NCBI RefSeq assembly: GCF_900094575.1
Contig: NZ_FMAE01000002.1
Coordinates: forward strand, 434,001 to 498,000
Direction of reading: 5' to 3'
Source: Bradyrhizobium yuanmingense
Lineage (GTDB): Bacteria > Pseudomonadota > Alphaproteobacteria > Rhizobiales > Xanthobacteraceae
Length of the DNA: 64,000 nt
In this document: piece after piece, positions 38,177-47,347 of the stretch
Position numbering within the stretch: position 1 is the stretch's first letter
Layout: every line of letters begins with the position of its first letter
Made by a program: the position numbers and the translations under genes
The notes under the pieces: model-generated
What the model was told of the DNA's origin: nothing
Databases searched by the model: none
The model's input: only the letters and a program-made list of their open reading frames with translations

Positions 38177-38851
38177 CTACTTCGTCAAATGCTTCGCGAA
38201 AAAATCCATGCTGCGCGGCCAGGCGATGTCTGCGCTGGCCTTGTCGTAGCTGGCGCGCTCGTCGCAATGGAAACCATGCTGGGCGCCTGGATAGATGAAG
38301 ACCTCCACATCCGGCCGCTTCGACTTGATGGTCTCGACATCGGCGAGCGGAATGCCGGCATCTTTCTCCCCGAAATGCAGCTGGGTCGGCACCTTCGGCG
38401 TCTCGTCGGCGAAGCGCACGACGGCGCCGCCGTAATAGCCGATCGCAGCCTTCAGGCCGGTCAGTCGCGTCGCTGCGACGAAAGCGATGCTGCCGCCCAA
38501 GCAAAAGCCGATGATGCCGACGGGCCCGACGCTTCTGACCGCATCGATCGCAGCCTGCGTGTCGCGCAGCATCGCGGCCCAGTCCGGATTGGCCACGAAC
38601 TTGCGCGCCTCCGCGATCTCGTCGGGCGAATAGCCCGACTGGAAGTTCGGCGCCGTCCGGTCGAAGATCGACGGCGCGATCGCGACATAGCCTTCCCCGG
38701 CAAGGCGGTCGCAGACCGAGCGAATGTGGTGATTGACCCCAAAGATCTCCTGGATCACCACCACCGCGCCCTTCGGCGTGCCGGCGGGATCGGCGCGATA
38801 GGCGCCGAGCTGGAAATTGTCCGAGGCCGTCAGCTTGATGTCTTGTCCCAC
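38177..38851 (-). CDS. Dienelactone hydrolase family protein
   Basis: 224 residues, normal for the family. The nucleophile Cys is in GIIGFCLGGSIAFVAA, the acid is likely in LHFGEKDAGIPLADV and the His in IYPGAQHGFHCDE, giving the Cys-Asp-His triad of carboxymethylenebutenolidase. That enzyme opens dienelactone in chlorocatechol breakdown, but stand-alone homologues act on other esters or lactones and none of the catechol-pathway genes are near. Cytoplasmic, no signal peptide. Confidence 0.9.
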   Translation of the reverse strand: MGQDIKLTASDNFQLGAYRADPAGTPKGAVVVIQEIFGVNHHIRSVCDRLAGEGYVAIAPSIFDRTAPNFQSGYSPDEIAEARKFVANPDWAAMLRDTQAAIDAVRSVGPVGIIGFCLGGSIAFVAATRLTGLKAAIGYYGGAVVRFADETPKVPTQLHFGEKDAGIPLADVETIKSKRPDVEVFIYPGAQHGFHCDERASYDKASADIAWPRSMDFFAKHLTK

Positions 38852-38969
38852 GCGGGTTGTCCTTCTTGGTTGTCGATCCGAAATTCAGCTCTCTGCCCTC
38901 ATCCTTCGGGACGCTTGCTGCGCAAGCTTCTCAGGATGAGGGCATGCACAATTGTCGCGGCCCTCAACA

Positions 38970-39305
38970 CTACTCCCACATCCAGTTCTCGCCGTAATCC
39001 TCCTTCCATCCGGCCAGCCGGCCGTGGCGGAATTGCAGGAACAGGCGATGGCGATAGGGGATCAGGCCGCTGCCGCCGATGTTGCGCAAGGCGAGATAGA
39101 TCTCGTGGCCGGGACGTCCCCGCACATATTGCAGCTTCTGCCCGAGCGCGCGTGCGGTCTGTTCGGCATCCATGCCGAAGGCGAGCGGAATGTTGTTCGA
39201 CAAGGTCGTGACGAAGGGCTGGCGCGGCGGCACGGCGCCGATCGGCTCGGCCTGCGCAGAGAGCGACAGCAACATCGTGCCCGCAGCCAGCATCATCAGC
39301 TTCAT
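38970..39305 (-). CDS. Small periplasmic protein of unknown function
   Basis: 111 residues. A signal peptide (MKLMMLAAGTMLLSLSAQA) is cleaved near AQA|EP. The mature part (PRQPFVTTLSNNIPLAFGMDAEQTARALGQKLQYVRGRPGHEIYLALRNIGGSG) ends LAGWKEDYGENWMWE. The ALG.KL.YV.G.PG.E pattern and a terminal WKEDYG.NW resemble small BamE/SmpA-like fold proteins, but this is only an impression. It is 24 bases from the alpha/beta hydrolase gene on the same strand, so the two may share a transcript. Confidence 0.75.
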   Translation of the reverse strand: MKLMMLAAGTMLLSLSAQAEPIGAVPPRQPFVTTLSNNIPLAFGMDAEQTARALGQKLQYVRGRPGHEIYLALRNIGGSGLIPYRHRLFLQFRHGRLAGWKEDYGENWMWE

Positions 39306-39329
39306 CGCCTGTGTCCCTGGTCGATCGGC

Positions 39330-40094
39330 CTATGCAGGCAAGTTCTTCAGGAAAGGCACGACCGCGTCAACAAAAGCCTCGGGCTGATCGATGTTGACGG
39401 CGTGTCCGGCCGCGGGGATCACGACCTTTTGTGCGCCCGGGATTTTTGCGGCCATGTAGTCGGAGGCGGCGAGGAACGGGGTGTCGTCGGCGCCGACCAC
39501 GATCAGGCTGGGCACCTTAATCTCAGGCAACAGCTCCATCACGCGCGCATCGCGCTGGGTCAGCATGCCGCGCGCGGCGAGCGCAAGGCCCCTGGCGTTG
39601 CGATGGTTCGCGGTGGCGCGCTCGCGCGTCGCCGATTTCAGCACATCGAGGCCTTCGCGGTCGAGCCGGTCGGCCGTGGCGAGCGCTCGCGCGTTCCAAG
39701 CTTCGCGCGCATCGTCCTTCCTGAAGCCGGGGCCGGTGTCGATGATCAGTAGCGCGCGGGCCCGCTCCGGATGTGCGCGGTAGAACGCCAGCGACATGTA
39801 GCCGCCGAGCGAAAGCCCGCCGATGATGGCGCGCTTCGCGCCGACCGCATCGAGGATCGTCGCCATGTCACCGACCGTGAGGTCTTCGCTATAAGCACTC
39901 GCATCGTCAGGGTAATCGGACTGGCCGTGGCCGCGCATGTCCCACAGGATCAGCGCGTGGTCCTTCGCCAGCGCGTCGATTTGCCCATGCCACATCGCCG
40001 AGGTCGAGGAATAGCCGTGGGTGAGCAGCAGCGGCGGCCCGTTGCCATGAACCTCGTAGTAGATGTTGACGCCGTCGCGATTGATCTCCGGCAT
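39330..40094 (-). CDS. Alpha/beta hydrolase
   Basis: 254 residues from the ATG at 40094 (MPEINRDGVNIYYEVHGNGPPLLLTHGYSS); the longer open frame would read through a palindromic repeat and is rejected. The nucleophile elbow GGLSLGGYM (Ser), the oxyanion region LTHGYSSTSAMW, DMRGHGQSDYP and the terminal AAGHAVNIDQP (His) identify an alpha/beta hydrolase of the 3-oxoadipate enol-lactonase/epoxide hydrolase-like group. Substrate unknown. It is the first gene before the small periplasmic protein gene. Confidence 0.88.
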   Translation of the reverse strand: MPEINRDGVNIYYEVHGNGPPLLLTHGYSSTSAMWHGQIDALAKDHALILWDMRGHGQSDYPDDASAYSEDLTVGDMATILDAVGAKRAIIGGLSLGGYMSLAFYRAHPERARALLIIDTGPGFRKDDAREAWNARALATADRLDREGLDVLKSATRERATANHRNARGLALAARGMLTQRDARVMELLPEIKVPSLIVVGADDTPFLAASDYMAAKIPGAQKVVIPAAGHAVNIDQPEAFVDAVVPFLKNLPA

Positions 40095-40136
40095 TGCTTC
40101 CCGCCCTTTCTTTTTCCTCGCCACGACACCGCTGCA

Positions 40137-40283
40137 CCCTCTCCCCTTGCGGGAGAGGGTGACTTCGCTGAAAGCGAAGCCGGGTGAGGGGTCTCTATCC
40201 GCGCATGACTCTCTCAATGCGAGTGCGCGGATACGACCCTTCATCCGGCGCTTCACGCCACCGTCTCCCACAAGGGGAGAAGG
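40137..40283. repeat. Compound palindromic repeat, family D
   Basis: ACCCTCTCCCCTTGCGGGAGAGGGT, CTTCGCTGAAAGCGAAG, GGGTGAGGGG, then the mirrored ATCCGCGCATGAC...GTGCGCGGAT and CTCCCACAAGGGGAGAAGG. It fills half of the gap between the divergent hydrolase and iorA-like genes. Confidence 0.85.
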
Positions 40284-40351
40284 AAGAAAGCGGCGGCAGC
40301 TGCACCTTAGCTCGCCAAGTTACCTCGAAGAAACTGCCTGAATGCGTAGCA

Positions 40352-40370
40352 CGCATGCCGGAGGCATGCG
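40352..40370. other. Perfect short hairpin upstream of the molybdenum hydroxylase operon
   Basis: CGCATGCC-GGA-GGCATGCG, an 8-bp perfect stem with a three-base loop, 210 bases before the iorA-like start. The rest of 40284-40580 holds nothing recognised; the promoter of the operon should lie here. Confidence 0.5.
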
Positions 40371-40580
40371 CTGTTGTGTCCAGTGGCTGCGTCGACGCCC
40401 TTGGCGCGGCGCACAACGGGCGAGTGTGGCGAGCGCTTTTTCGACTCGTTCCAAATTGCATTTGCCTCCGCGCTGGAACGCGATCATTCTCGCCGGCAAG
40501 GCTGACGCCAGCCCGGTGGGCGTCCGCCATTCAAATTGCCGCCGTAAGCGGCTTTCATGCACCGGCAGGGGAAGACGCCT

Positions 40581-41072
40581 ATGCCAACTCTCACCATCAA
40601 CGGGCGGAGTCTGTCCGTGGATGCGGCGAACGACACGCCGCTCCTCTGGGCGATCCGCGAGCAATTGCAGATGACAGGCACCAAGTTCGGCTGCGGTGCC
40701 GGGCTGTGCGGTGCCTGCACCGTGCATGTCAACGGTGAAGCCGTGCGCTCGTGCCAGACCATGCTCAGTGACGTCGCCGGCAAGAAGATCACCACCATCG
40801 AAGGTCTCTCCGCCAAGGGCGATCATCCCTTGCAGAAGGCCTGGATCGCCGAGCAGGTGCCGCAATGCGGCTATTGCCAGTCCGGCCAGATCATGCAGGC
40901 GGCTTCGCTGCTCGCCAAGAATCCCAATCCGACCAAGGAGGAAGTGGTCGCCCATATGGACGGCAATCTCTGCCGCTGCATGACCTATTCGCGGATCCAG
41001 AAGGCGATCATGCGCGCCGCATCCGAGATGCGCACCGCCTCGGCCACCTCGAGCGAGCGGAGGCCCACATGA
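40581..41072 (+). CDS. [2Fe-2S] small subunit of an aldehyde/isoquinoline-type molybdenum hydroxylase
   Basis: 163 residues from the ATG at 40581, with GGGGAAG upstream. It carries the two [2Fe-2S] clusters of the xanthine oxidase family small subunit: the plant-type ferredoxin site [17 protein letters not shown]...SC and the second site [16 protein letters not shown]...NLCRC. It matches IorA-type subunits that pair with IorB-type large subunits. Electrons pass from the molybdenum site to an outside acceptor. Its stop overlaps the next gene's ATG (41069-41072), so the subunits are translationally coupled. Confidence 0.93.
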   Translation: MPTLTINGRSLSVDAANDTPLLWAIREQLQMTGTKFGCGAGLCGACTVHVNGEAVRSCQTMLSDVAGKKITTIEGLSAKGDHPLQKAWIAEQVPQCGYCQSGQIMQAASLLAKNPNPTKEEVVAHMDGNLCRCMTYSRIQKAIMRAASEMRTASATSSERRPT

Positions 41073-43351
41073 ACGAGCATGTGAAGAAATTGACGCCCGA
41101 GACGACGGATCTCAGCCGCCGCTCCTTCCTCGTCGGCACCGCCGCGACCGGCCTCGTGCTCGGCTATGCCGGCGTGCCCGGCATCGAATCGGCAGCCGCC
41201 GCGCCCGCCAATTTCGAGCCGAGCGTGTGGTACGCGATCGCGCCGGACGGGCTTGTCACCGTGACCTGCGGCAAGGCCGATATGGGCCAGCACATCGCCT
41301 CCACCATGGCGCAGATCGTCTGCGAGGAGCTGGGCGCGAAATGGAGCGACATGCGCGTAGCGCTCGCCTCCAACGATCCCAAGTTCAACGATCCCGTGCT
41401 GGGCGCGCAGATCACCGGCGGCAGCTGGTCGACCATGATGAACTTCGAAGCGATGAGCCGGGCCGGCGCCGCCGGTCGCATCGCATTGACCGAAGGTGCC
41501 GCCGCCGCCATGGGCGTGCCGGCATCGGAGCTCGTGGTGCGCGATTCCATGATCGTGCATCCGAAATCGAAGAAGCAGATGTCGTTTGCCGATGTCGTGA
41601 AAAGCGGCAAGGCGACGAAAACCTTCACGCCCGACGAGCTGAAGGCGATCAAGCTGAAATCGCCGGACCAGTACACCATGATCGGCGTCTCGGTTCCGCA
41701 ACTCGACATCCCCTCAAAGACCAACGGCACGGCCAAGTACGGTATCGACGTGATGCTGCCGGGCATGGCCTATGGCGCCCTGGTCACGCCGCCGGTGCGC
41801 TTCGGCGCCACCGTGAAATCGGTCGACGACAGCGCGGCAAAGAAGGTGTCGGGCTTCATCAAGGCCGTCACGCTCGACGACAAGACCGGGACGACATCGG
41901 GCTGGGTCGTCGCCGTCGCCAGCACCTACGCCAACGCCAAGAAAGCGGCGCAGGCGCTGAAGATCGCCTATGACGCGGGACCGAATGCGAAGGTGTCGAG
42001 CGAGTCGCTGCTCGACGAGGCCAAGCGGCTCCAGAAGCTGGACGATTCCGGCCAGTTCTTCGTTAAGGACGGCGATCCCAATGCAGCCTTCGGCTCGGCG
42101 GCCAAGGTGGTGGAGGCGGAATACACCACCAGCATCAACATCCACGCGCCGCTGGAGCCGATGAACGCCACCGCGGAGTTCAAGGGCGACATCCTGCACA
42201 TCTATTCCGGCAACCAGTTCGCAACGCGCTCCGGCGCGATCGCGGCGGGAGCTGCCGGGATCGATCCGAAGTTCGTGGTCATGCACCAGATGTGGCTGGG
42301 CGGCGGCTTCGGCCGGCGTCTCGATGCCGACATGATGATTCCGGCGGTGCAGGCGGCCAAGGCGGTCGGCAAGCCGGTGAAGGTGATCTACTCGCGCGAG
42401 AACGACATGACGATGGATTTCTCGCGTCCCCTCACCTACCAAAAAGTGAAGGCCGGCGTGGATGGCGATGGCAAGCTGATTGCGATCAGCCACGACGTGG
42501 TCTCGGCCTGGCCGACCGCGCGCTGGGGAATCCCCGACTTCCTCACGCCCTCGGTCGACAAGAAGGGCCCGCTCGATTCCTTTACTGTGAACGGCGCGGA
42601 CTTCTTCTACACCGTGCCCAACCATTATGTGCGCGCGATCAAGAACGAGCTCGCGCACAACGCCACGCCCTCCGGCCAGCTTCGCTCGGTGGCGCCGGGC
42701 TGGACCTTCTGGGCGGTCGAAAGCATGATCGACGAGATCGCGGCGGCGACGGGCAAGGATCCCGCCCAGTTCCGCATCTCGTTGCTCGACGGCGCCGGCA
42801 AGAACGACGGCGGCGCGCAGCGCTTGCGCAACACGCTGCTCGCCGCGATGGGACTGTCCGGCTACGGCACCAAGCAATTGCCGAAAGGCGAGGGCATGGG
42901 CGTCGCCTGCGTCTCGTCGCAGGAGCGGGCGACCGCGAGCTGGACGGCGTGCGTGGCTCACGTCGCCGTCGCGCCGTCGGGGGAGGTGACCGTGAAGAAG
43001 CTCACGGTCGCAACCGACGTCGGCACGCAGGTGCATCCCGACAATGTCCGCGCCCAGGTCGAGGGTGCGGCGCTGTGGGGCCTGTCGCTGGCGATGTACG
43101 AGAAGGCGACGCTGAAGGACGGTGGCATCGAGCAGACCAATTTCGATGGCTACACGCCCTTGCGCATGAGCCAGACGCCCGAGGTCGCGATCGCCGTGAT
43201 CGCCAATGGCGAGAAGGCCACCGGCGTCGGCGAGCCCGCGGTCACCGTGGTCGCGCCGGCCATCGGCAACGCCATCTTCAATGCCAGCGGCGCCCGCGTC
43301 CGCGCCCTGCCGATCACCGCGGAAGCCGTGAAGGCGAGCATGAAGGCGTAA
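41069..43351 (+). CDS. Molybdopterin-binding large subunit (isoquinoline 1-oxidoreductase beta type)
   Basis: 760 residues from the ATG at 41069. A twin-arginine signal is at the N-terminus ([19 protein letters not shown]), so the folded, cofactor-loaded heterodimer should be exported to the periplasm by Tat. The molybdopterin-binding motifs of IorB-type xanthine oxidase proteins are visible ([55 protein letters not shown] segment, [20 protein letters not shown] with the catalytic Glu region). It oxidises an aldehyde or N-heterocycle by hydroxylation; the substrate cannot be assigned. No c-type cytochrome subunit or MoCo chaperone gene is adjacent. Confidence 0.92.
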   Translation: MNEHVKKLTPETTDLSRRSFLVGTAATGLVLGYAGVPGIESAAAAPANFEPSVWYAIAPDGLVTVTCGKADMGQHIASTMAQIVCEELGAKWSDMRVALASNDPKFNDPVLGAQITGGSWSTMMNFEAMSRAGAAGRIALTEGAAAAMGVPASELVVRDSMIVHPKSKKQMSFADVVKSGKATKTFTPDELKAIKLKSPDQYTMIGVSVPQLDIPSKTNGTAKYGIDVMLPGMAYGALVTPPVRFGATVKSVDDSAAKKVSGFIKAVTLDDKTGTTSGWVVAVASTYANAKKAAQALKIAYDAGPNAKVSSESLLDEAKRLQKLDDSGQFFVKDGDPNAAFGSAAKVVEAEYTTSINIHAPLEPMNATAEFKGDILHIYSGNQFATRSGAIAAGAAGIDPKFVVMHQMWLGGGFGRRLDADMMIPAVQAAKAVGKPVKVIYSRENDMTMDFSRPLTYQKVKAGVDGDGKLIAISHDVVSAWPTARWGIPDFLTPSVDKKGPLDSFTVNGADFFYTVPNHYVRAIKNELAHNATPSGQLRSVAPGWTFWAVESMIDEIAAATGKDPAQFRISLLDGAGKNDGGAQRLRNTLLAAMGLSGYGTKQLPKGEGMGVACVSSQERATASWTACVAHVAVAPSGEVTVKKLTVATDVGTQVHPDNVRAQVEGAALWGLSLAMYEKATLKDGGIEQTNFDGYTPLRMSQTPEVAIAVIANGEKATGVGEPAVTVVAPAIGNAIFNASGARVRALPITAEAVKASMKA

Positions 43352-43378
43352 GTCGCGCTGCGATTGCCGAATGAGCTG

Positions 43379-43414
43379 ATCCGCCGGAGGGCAACCTCCG
43401 GCGGATTTGTTTTG
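43379..43414 (+). terminator. Rho-independent terminator of the molybdenum hydroxylase operon
   Basis: CCGCCGGAGG-GCAA-CCTCCGGCGG, a perfect 10-bp stem (43381-43404), extended by AT/AT pairs and followed by ATTTGTTTT. It lies 27 bases past the stop codon. Confidence 0.9.
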
Positions 43415-43435
43415 GAGCCGCCTCCACACCCTCAC

Positions 43436-43540
43436 CGTCATGCCCCGGCTTGACCGGGGCATCCAGTACGCCGCGGCTTCTCGGTTTCAGCCGGACCGTC
43501 TCAGCGTACTGGGTCGCCCGGTCAAGCCGGGCGACGACAG
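43436..43540. repeat. Palindromic intergenic repeat, family C
   Basis: GTCATGCCCCGGCTTGAC...GCATCCAGTACGCCGCGGC at the left and GCGTACTGGGTCGCCC...GTCAAGCCGGGCGACGAC at the right. The remaining 43541-43770 holds no gene; it presumably contains the HD-GYP promoter. Confidence 0.87.
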
Positions 43541-43770
43541 CGGAGGGCGGGGCGATAGCGTCCAAAATTCCCCTTATCCATCAATGCCCGTTCTACTGTG
43601 CATGGGGTTGTTTTCGCCGGTTGTGAAATTCCCCCCGGAACCCCACTCCGTAAAATTGCGTGCAATTCCCCAAGGTTCCATTGAGCACGCCTCTTAAGGG
43701 CCAGAGAACCTGATCCGGCTTAGGCTCATCGGCCAATACGCCCGAGTTTCCGGTCCTTGTGGGGGAAGCC

Positions 43771-44865
43771 ATGAACGCCACAGCCAAATCCGCCGCCAAA
43801 CGCCGGCTCCTGCTCGCCTCCGATCGGAGCGACGGGAGCAGCGAGCTCGCCAGCATCCTGAAAGCGGTCGGCGACGTCTCCACGGTGAAGACGGACGAAA
43901 TCCCCGCCCAGCCGTCGCGCGATCTCTCCGGGCTCGTGGTCGACATCAATCTGCGCTCGCCCGACAGCGTGCAGCGGGTCCGCAACAAGCTGCGCGGCGA
44001 TGCCTATCGTTCGATGCCGCGGCTGTTCGTGCTCGCGGACGCCCTGCATCACGGCACCATGCAGGCCTGGGCGCTCGGGGCCACCGACACCATCTCGCGG
44101 CCGCTCCAGGCCGAGGCCATCCTGCAGCGCATCCGCGCCGCCTTCCCGGACACCGCGGCCTATGACGCGACCGATCGCGGCAAGACGCTCAACCGCGGCG
44201 TCGAGGCGGCGCATGCGGTGCTGACCAAGATGTTCGAGAAGCTGCCACTCGGCGTGCCCCTGACCTTCGATGACGTCATCGCCGCCGAGAGCAAGATCCT
44301 GAAGGCGATCAAGCATTCCTCGCTGCGGGAATGGCTCACCACGGTCGGCTGTCACCATGTCGGCAGCTACCGCCATTGCCTGTTCGTCACCGGCTTCGCC
44401 GTCGCCTTCGCCCAGCATCTCGGCATGCGCGAGGACGACCAGCGCCGCCTGACCCGCGCCGCGCTGCTGCACGACGTCGGCAAGGCCTTCGTTCCGGCCT
44501 GGCTGCTCGACAAGCCCGGCAAGCTCACCGACGAGGAGATGGCTGAGGTCCGCCAGCATCCGCGCCGCGGCTATGATGCGCTCGCCGCGCAAGGCGGCTT
44601 CCCGCCGGAGATGCTGGACGTGGTGCTGCATCACCACGAATTCCTCGACGGCTCCGGCTATCCGAACGGCCTGTCGTCGAACCAGATCAGCGACATCGTG
44701 CGCCTGACGACAATCGTCGACATCTACGCCGCGCTCGTCGAGAAGCGCGCCTACCGCATGCCCTTCACCCACTCCCGCGCCTTCACGATGATGGAAGGCA
44801 TGGGCGGCAAGCTCGACCAGCAGCTGCTGCAGGCGTTCCGCCCGGTCGCGCTGGGGTCGTTCTAG
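43771..44865 (+). CDS. HD-GYP domain protein with degenerate receiver-like N-terminus
   Basis: 364 residues from the ATG at 43771, with GGGGGAAGCC just upstream. Residues 15-130 (KRRLLLASDRSDGSSELASILKAVGDV, SGLVVDINLRSPDSVQRVR, ALGATDTISRPLQAEAILQRI) have the alternating pattern of a response-regulator fold but lack a clear acidic pocket. The C-terminal domain has the HD motif ALLHDVGKAFVP and the HD-GYP hallmark HHHEFLDGSGYPNGL, so it should hydrolyse cyclic di-GMP. No signal peptide or membrane segment is seen, so it is cytoplasmic. What it receives at the N-terminus is unknown. Monocistronic. Confidence 0.9.
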   Translation: MNATAKSAAKRRLLLASDRSDGSSELASILKAVGDVSTVKTDEIPAQPSRDLSGLVVDINLRSPDSVQRVRNKLRGDAYRSMPRLFVLADALHHGTMQAWALGATDTISRPLQAEAILQRIRAAFPDTAAYDATDRGKTLNRGVEAAHAVLTKMFEKLPLGVPLTFDDVIAAESKILKAIKHSSLREWLTTVGCHHVGSYRHCLFVTGFAVAFAQHLGMREDDQRRLTRAALLHDVGKAFVPAWLLDKPGKLTDEEMAEVRQHPRRGYDALAAQGGFPPEMLDVVLHHHEFLDGSGYPNGLSSNQISDIVRLTTIVDIYAALVEKRAYRMPFTHSRAFTMMEGMGGKLDQQLLQAFRPVALGSF

Positions 44866-44880
44866 TCGGGATGCCGTAGT

Positions 44881-44996
44881 CGTAGGGTGGGTTAGCCTCG
44901 CGGCTGCGCGAAGCGCAGGCGCCAGGCGTAACCCACCATGCCTCCGCAATTGCCGAACGAAGTAGGTGGGTTACGCCTTCGGCTAACCCACCTACG
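44881..44996. repeat. Palindromic intergenic repeat, family F (GTAGGTGGGTTA type)
   Basis: CGTAGGGTGGGTTAGCC...GGCGTAACCCACC at the left and GTAGGTGGGTTACGCC...GGCTAACCCACCTACG at the right, each half being itself a hairpin around a CGAAGCGC or CTTCGG core. The element sits between the HD-GYP gene and the convergent acyl-CoA synthetase gene. Confidence 0.87.
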
Positions 44997-44999
44997 AGA

Positions 45000-46580
45000 T
45001 CACCCCACCAGCTTCCGCAGCTCCGCCTTCGCCACCTTCTCCAGCGTCGAGCGCGGCATGTCGTCGACGAGCCTGATCTCGCGCGGCAGCTTGAAGTCGG
45101 CGAGGCCCCTGCGGCAGGCTTCCATCACGCGGTCCTGCAGGTCGGGGGCCGCGCCTGCGACGCCGCCCTGCGGGATGATGAAGACCACCGGCACCTCGTC
45201 CAGCATCGGGTGCTTCTTCGCCACCACCGCGGCCTCGCGCACGCCCGGCACGAGCGCGATCACCTGCTCGATCTCGGAAGCCGCAACGTTCTCGCCGCCG
45301 ACCTTCAGCATGTCCTTGGCGCGGTCGCCGAACTTGATGAAGCCGTTCTCCAATCGCTCGACGCGGTCGCCGGTGAGGAAGAAGCCGTGCTCGTCAAAAC
45401 TCTCGCGCATCGCCTTCTCGTTGTGCAGGTACTCGGCGAACAGCGACAGGCCGGGGATGCCCCTGATCGCGAGATTGCCGGTGTCGCCGACCTCCGTCGG
45501 CCGTCCGTCGTCGTCGGTGATGCGGATCTGATACTCGGGCGCGGCGCGACCGATCGACATCGGGATGTTGGGCTGATCCACCTCGCCGACGATGCCGTGG
45601 GTGATGGTCTCGGTCATGCCCCACCAGCCGATCATCTTGACGCCGAAGGCGGCAAAGGCCGGCGGCTCGTTGATGGCGGTGCCCCACAGGCGGAACTTGT
45701 GGTCTTGCGGGACCTCCTGCTCGAGCAGCGCTTTCATGCAGAACGGGATGGTCGAGGTCCAGGTCGCGCCGTGCTCGCGCGCGACGCCCCAGAACCGGCT
45801 GGCGGAGAAGCGCGGCTGGATCACGCAAGTGGCGCCGACCCACAGCGTCGCCAGCATGGAATAGGCCAGCGCATTGGTGTGGAACAGGGGCAGGTACGCC
45901 TGGTGCACGTCGCGGGCATGAAGGTCCTCGTGCGCGGCGTTGATCTTGGCGCCCCACAGTGCGTTGGCGTGGGTCCACAGCACCGCCTTCGGCCGCGACG
46001 TCGTGCCCGAGGTGTATTGCACGCTGCATGGCGCGAGCGGATCGGTCGCGCGCCGGGGGCGATCGGCACTGTCGGCGAACAGCGATTCGAAGCTGTCGCC
46101 CCGCGAGACGCCCCGCGCGGGCGCCGCCCCCGCATCGTGCGAGGTCACCGCCAGCCAGCGTATGCTGCGGCAGTTCTGCGCGACGGCTTCCGCATAGGCC
46201 GGCTGCGTGATCGCGGCGACCGCGCCGCAATGATCGGCGAAATACGCGATCTCGGCCGGCGCCGAGCGCGTATTGGTGGTGACGGCGACGGCCCCGAGCT
46301 CGACGCAGGCGAACCAGGCCAGCATCGCCTCGATGCAATTGTCGAGATGAATGAGCACATACTCGCCCGGCTTGACGCCGCGCCTGGCGAGGCCGGCCGC
46401 GAGCGCGCCGACGCGCTCGTGAAACTCGCCGTAGCTCCAGCGCCGCGCCGGCGCGTCGAACGGGGCCCAGATCAGGAACGGATGATCACGCCGGACCTCG
46501 GCGCGCAGCTTGAGCAGCCAGGGCACGTCGAGCCCGTCGAACGGGCCCACGATTCCAGCTGTGGTCTGTTGAACTGGCAT
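45000..46580 (-). CDS. AMP-dependent acyl-CoA synthetase
   Basis: 526 residues from the ATG at 46580, with GGGAGGTCGCC upstream; the frame is open much further but reads through a family A repeat. The ATP loop YTSGTTSRPKAVLWTH, WWGMTETITHG, the hinge FFLTGDRVERLENGFIKFGDRAKDMLKVGGENV and the C-terminal STLEKVAKAELRKLV (catalytic Lys in the EKVAK segment) identify an ANL acyl-CoA ligase, similar to crotonobetaine/carnitine- or cyclohexanecarboxylate-CoA ligases. Substrate unknown. It follows the VOC-family gene on the same strand with a family A repeat between. Confidence 0.88.
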   Translation of the reverse strand: MPVQQTTAGIVGPFDGLDVPWLLKLRAEVRRDHPFLIWAPFDAPARRWSYGEFHERVGALAAGLARRGVKPGEYVLIHLDNCIEAMLAWFACVELGAVAVTTNTRSAPAEIAYFADHCGAVAAITQPAYAEAVAQNCRSIRWLAVTSHDAGAAPARGVSRGDSFESLFADSADRPRRATDPLAPCSVQYTSGTTSRPKAVLWTHANALWGAKINAAHEDLHARDVHQAYLPLFHTNALAYSMLATLWVGATCVIQPRFSASRFWGVAREHGATWTSTIPFCMKALLEQEVPQDHKFRLWGTAINEPPAFAAFGVKMIGWWGMTETITHGIVGEVDQPNIPMSIGRAAPEYQIRITDDDGRPTEVGDTGNLAIRGIPGLSLFAEYLHNEKAMRESFDEHGFFLTGDRVERLENGFIKFGDRAKDMLKVGGENVAASEIEQVIALVPGVREAAVVAKKHPMLDEVPVVFIIPQGGVAGAAPDLQDRVMEACRRGLADFKLPREIRLVDDMPRSTLEKVAKAELRKLVG

Positions 46581-46696
46581 GGCGACCTCCCGTGCAGCCT
46601 GCATCTTGCCGGCGGCTGTCTTTTGATGATTGCGTCTTCCTGCCATTGGACGACGCGGGACGCAATCGGGGGTATGCGTGAGCGCGCTCTCTCCAC

Positions 46697-46783
46697 CGTC
46701 ATTGCGAGCGCAGCGAAGCAATCCAGACTCTCTCCACGGAGGCAGTCTGGATTGCTTCGTCGCAAGCGCTCCTCGCAATGACG
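46697..46783. repeat. Palindromic intergenic repeat, family A (variant right arm)
   Basis: CGTCATTGCGAGCGCAGC at the left; the right arm has CTGGATTGCTTCGTCGCAAG and ends CCTCGCAATGACG, so the right arm carries an insertion relative to the copies at 3322-3400 and 8937-9016. Confidence 0.87.
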
Positions 46784-46807
46784 GCGTTCGGGGGCGCGGC
46801 GGCCCTA

Positions 46808-47224
46808 TCAGCCGGCGTCCCCGTACGACGAGATCTCGATCAAACTGCCATCGGGATCCCGGCAATAGACCGAGCGCAACGTGCCGCGGGCGCCTTGCCT
46901 CGGGCCCGGACCTTCCTCGATCGCGACGCCATGTGCCCGCAAATGCGCCACCACCTCGTCCGGCGTGGCCGAGGTGAGAAAGCACAAATCTTCGCTGCCC
47001 ACCGTGGGATGGTTCGCGGTGAACCACTCCACCTTGTCGGCATCGCGTTGCCGGACGTTGATCCTCTGGTTACCGAATTCAAGGAAAGTCCGCGGCGCTT
47101 TGCCGCCGCCGGGATCGAACGCCTTGACTTCCATGCCGAGAATCTTGCCGTACCACGCAGCACTTGCCGCGACGTCGCTGACATTGATCACGAGATGATC
47201 CAGGGCATGAACCTTGACCGGCAT
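46808..47224 (-). CDS. VOC (glyoxalase/dioxygenase superfamily) protein
   Basis: 138 residues. The vicinal-oxygen-chelate fold shows as two beta-alpha-beta-beta-beta modules: HALDHLVINVSDVAASAAWYGKILGMEVK at the N-terminus and DLCFLTSATPDEVVAHLRAHGVAIEEGP...SVYCRDPDGSLIEISSY at the C-terminus. His in LDHL and Glu in LIEIS are the likely metal ligands. Members include glyoxalase I, fosfomycin-resistance enzymes and extradiol dioxygenases; the short single-module form here is most like YaeR/glyoxalase-type proteins. It diverges from the Bug-family gene, with a 123-base gap. Confidence 0.9.
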   Translation of the reverse strand: MPVKVHALDHLVINVSDVAASAAWYGKILGMEVKAFDPGGGKAPRTFLEFGNQRINVRQRDADKVEWFTANHPTVGSEDLCFLTSATPDEVVAHLRAHGVAIEEGPGPRQGARGTLRSVYCRDPDGSLIEISSYGDAG

Positions 47225-47347
47225 GTCTCATCCTTTCGTCGTGATGTGCCCCGCGCACTTTCCGCACGCGGCAAGCTTTGTTACAACCGCAGCGACGCGG
47301 CTTTCAAGCCATCCGACTTCAAGAACAACACTGGGAGAACCCTTGAG

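Noticed and set aside
40094..40271. 5' extension of the alpha/beta hydrolase frame
   Set aside because: It crosses a family D hairpin repeat and has no homology-like sequence; the start at 40094 fits the family.
41714..43462. 582-codon minus-strand open frame
   Set aside because: Antisense to the molybdenum hydroxylase large subunit, with low-complexity composition and no motif.
46580..47027. 5' extension of the acyl-CoA synthetase frame
   Set aside because: It would translate through a family A repeat and into the VOC gene on the same strand; the GGGAGGTCGCC-ATG at 46580 is a far better start.
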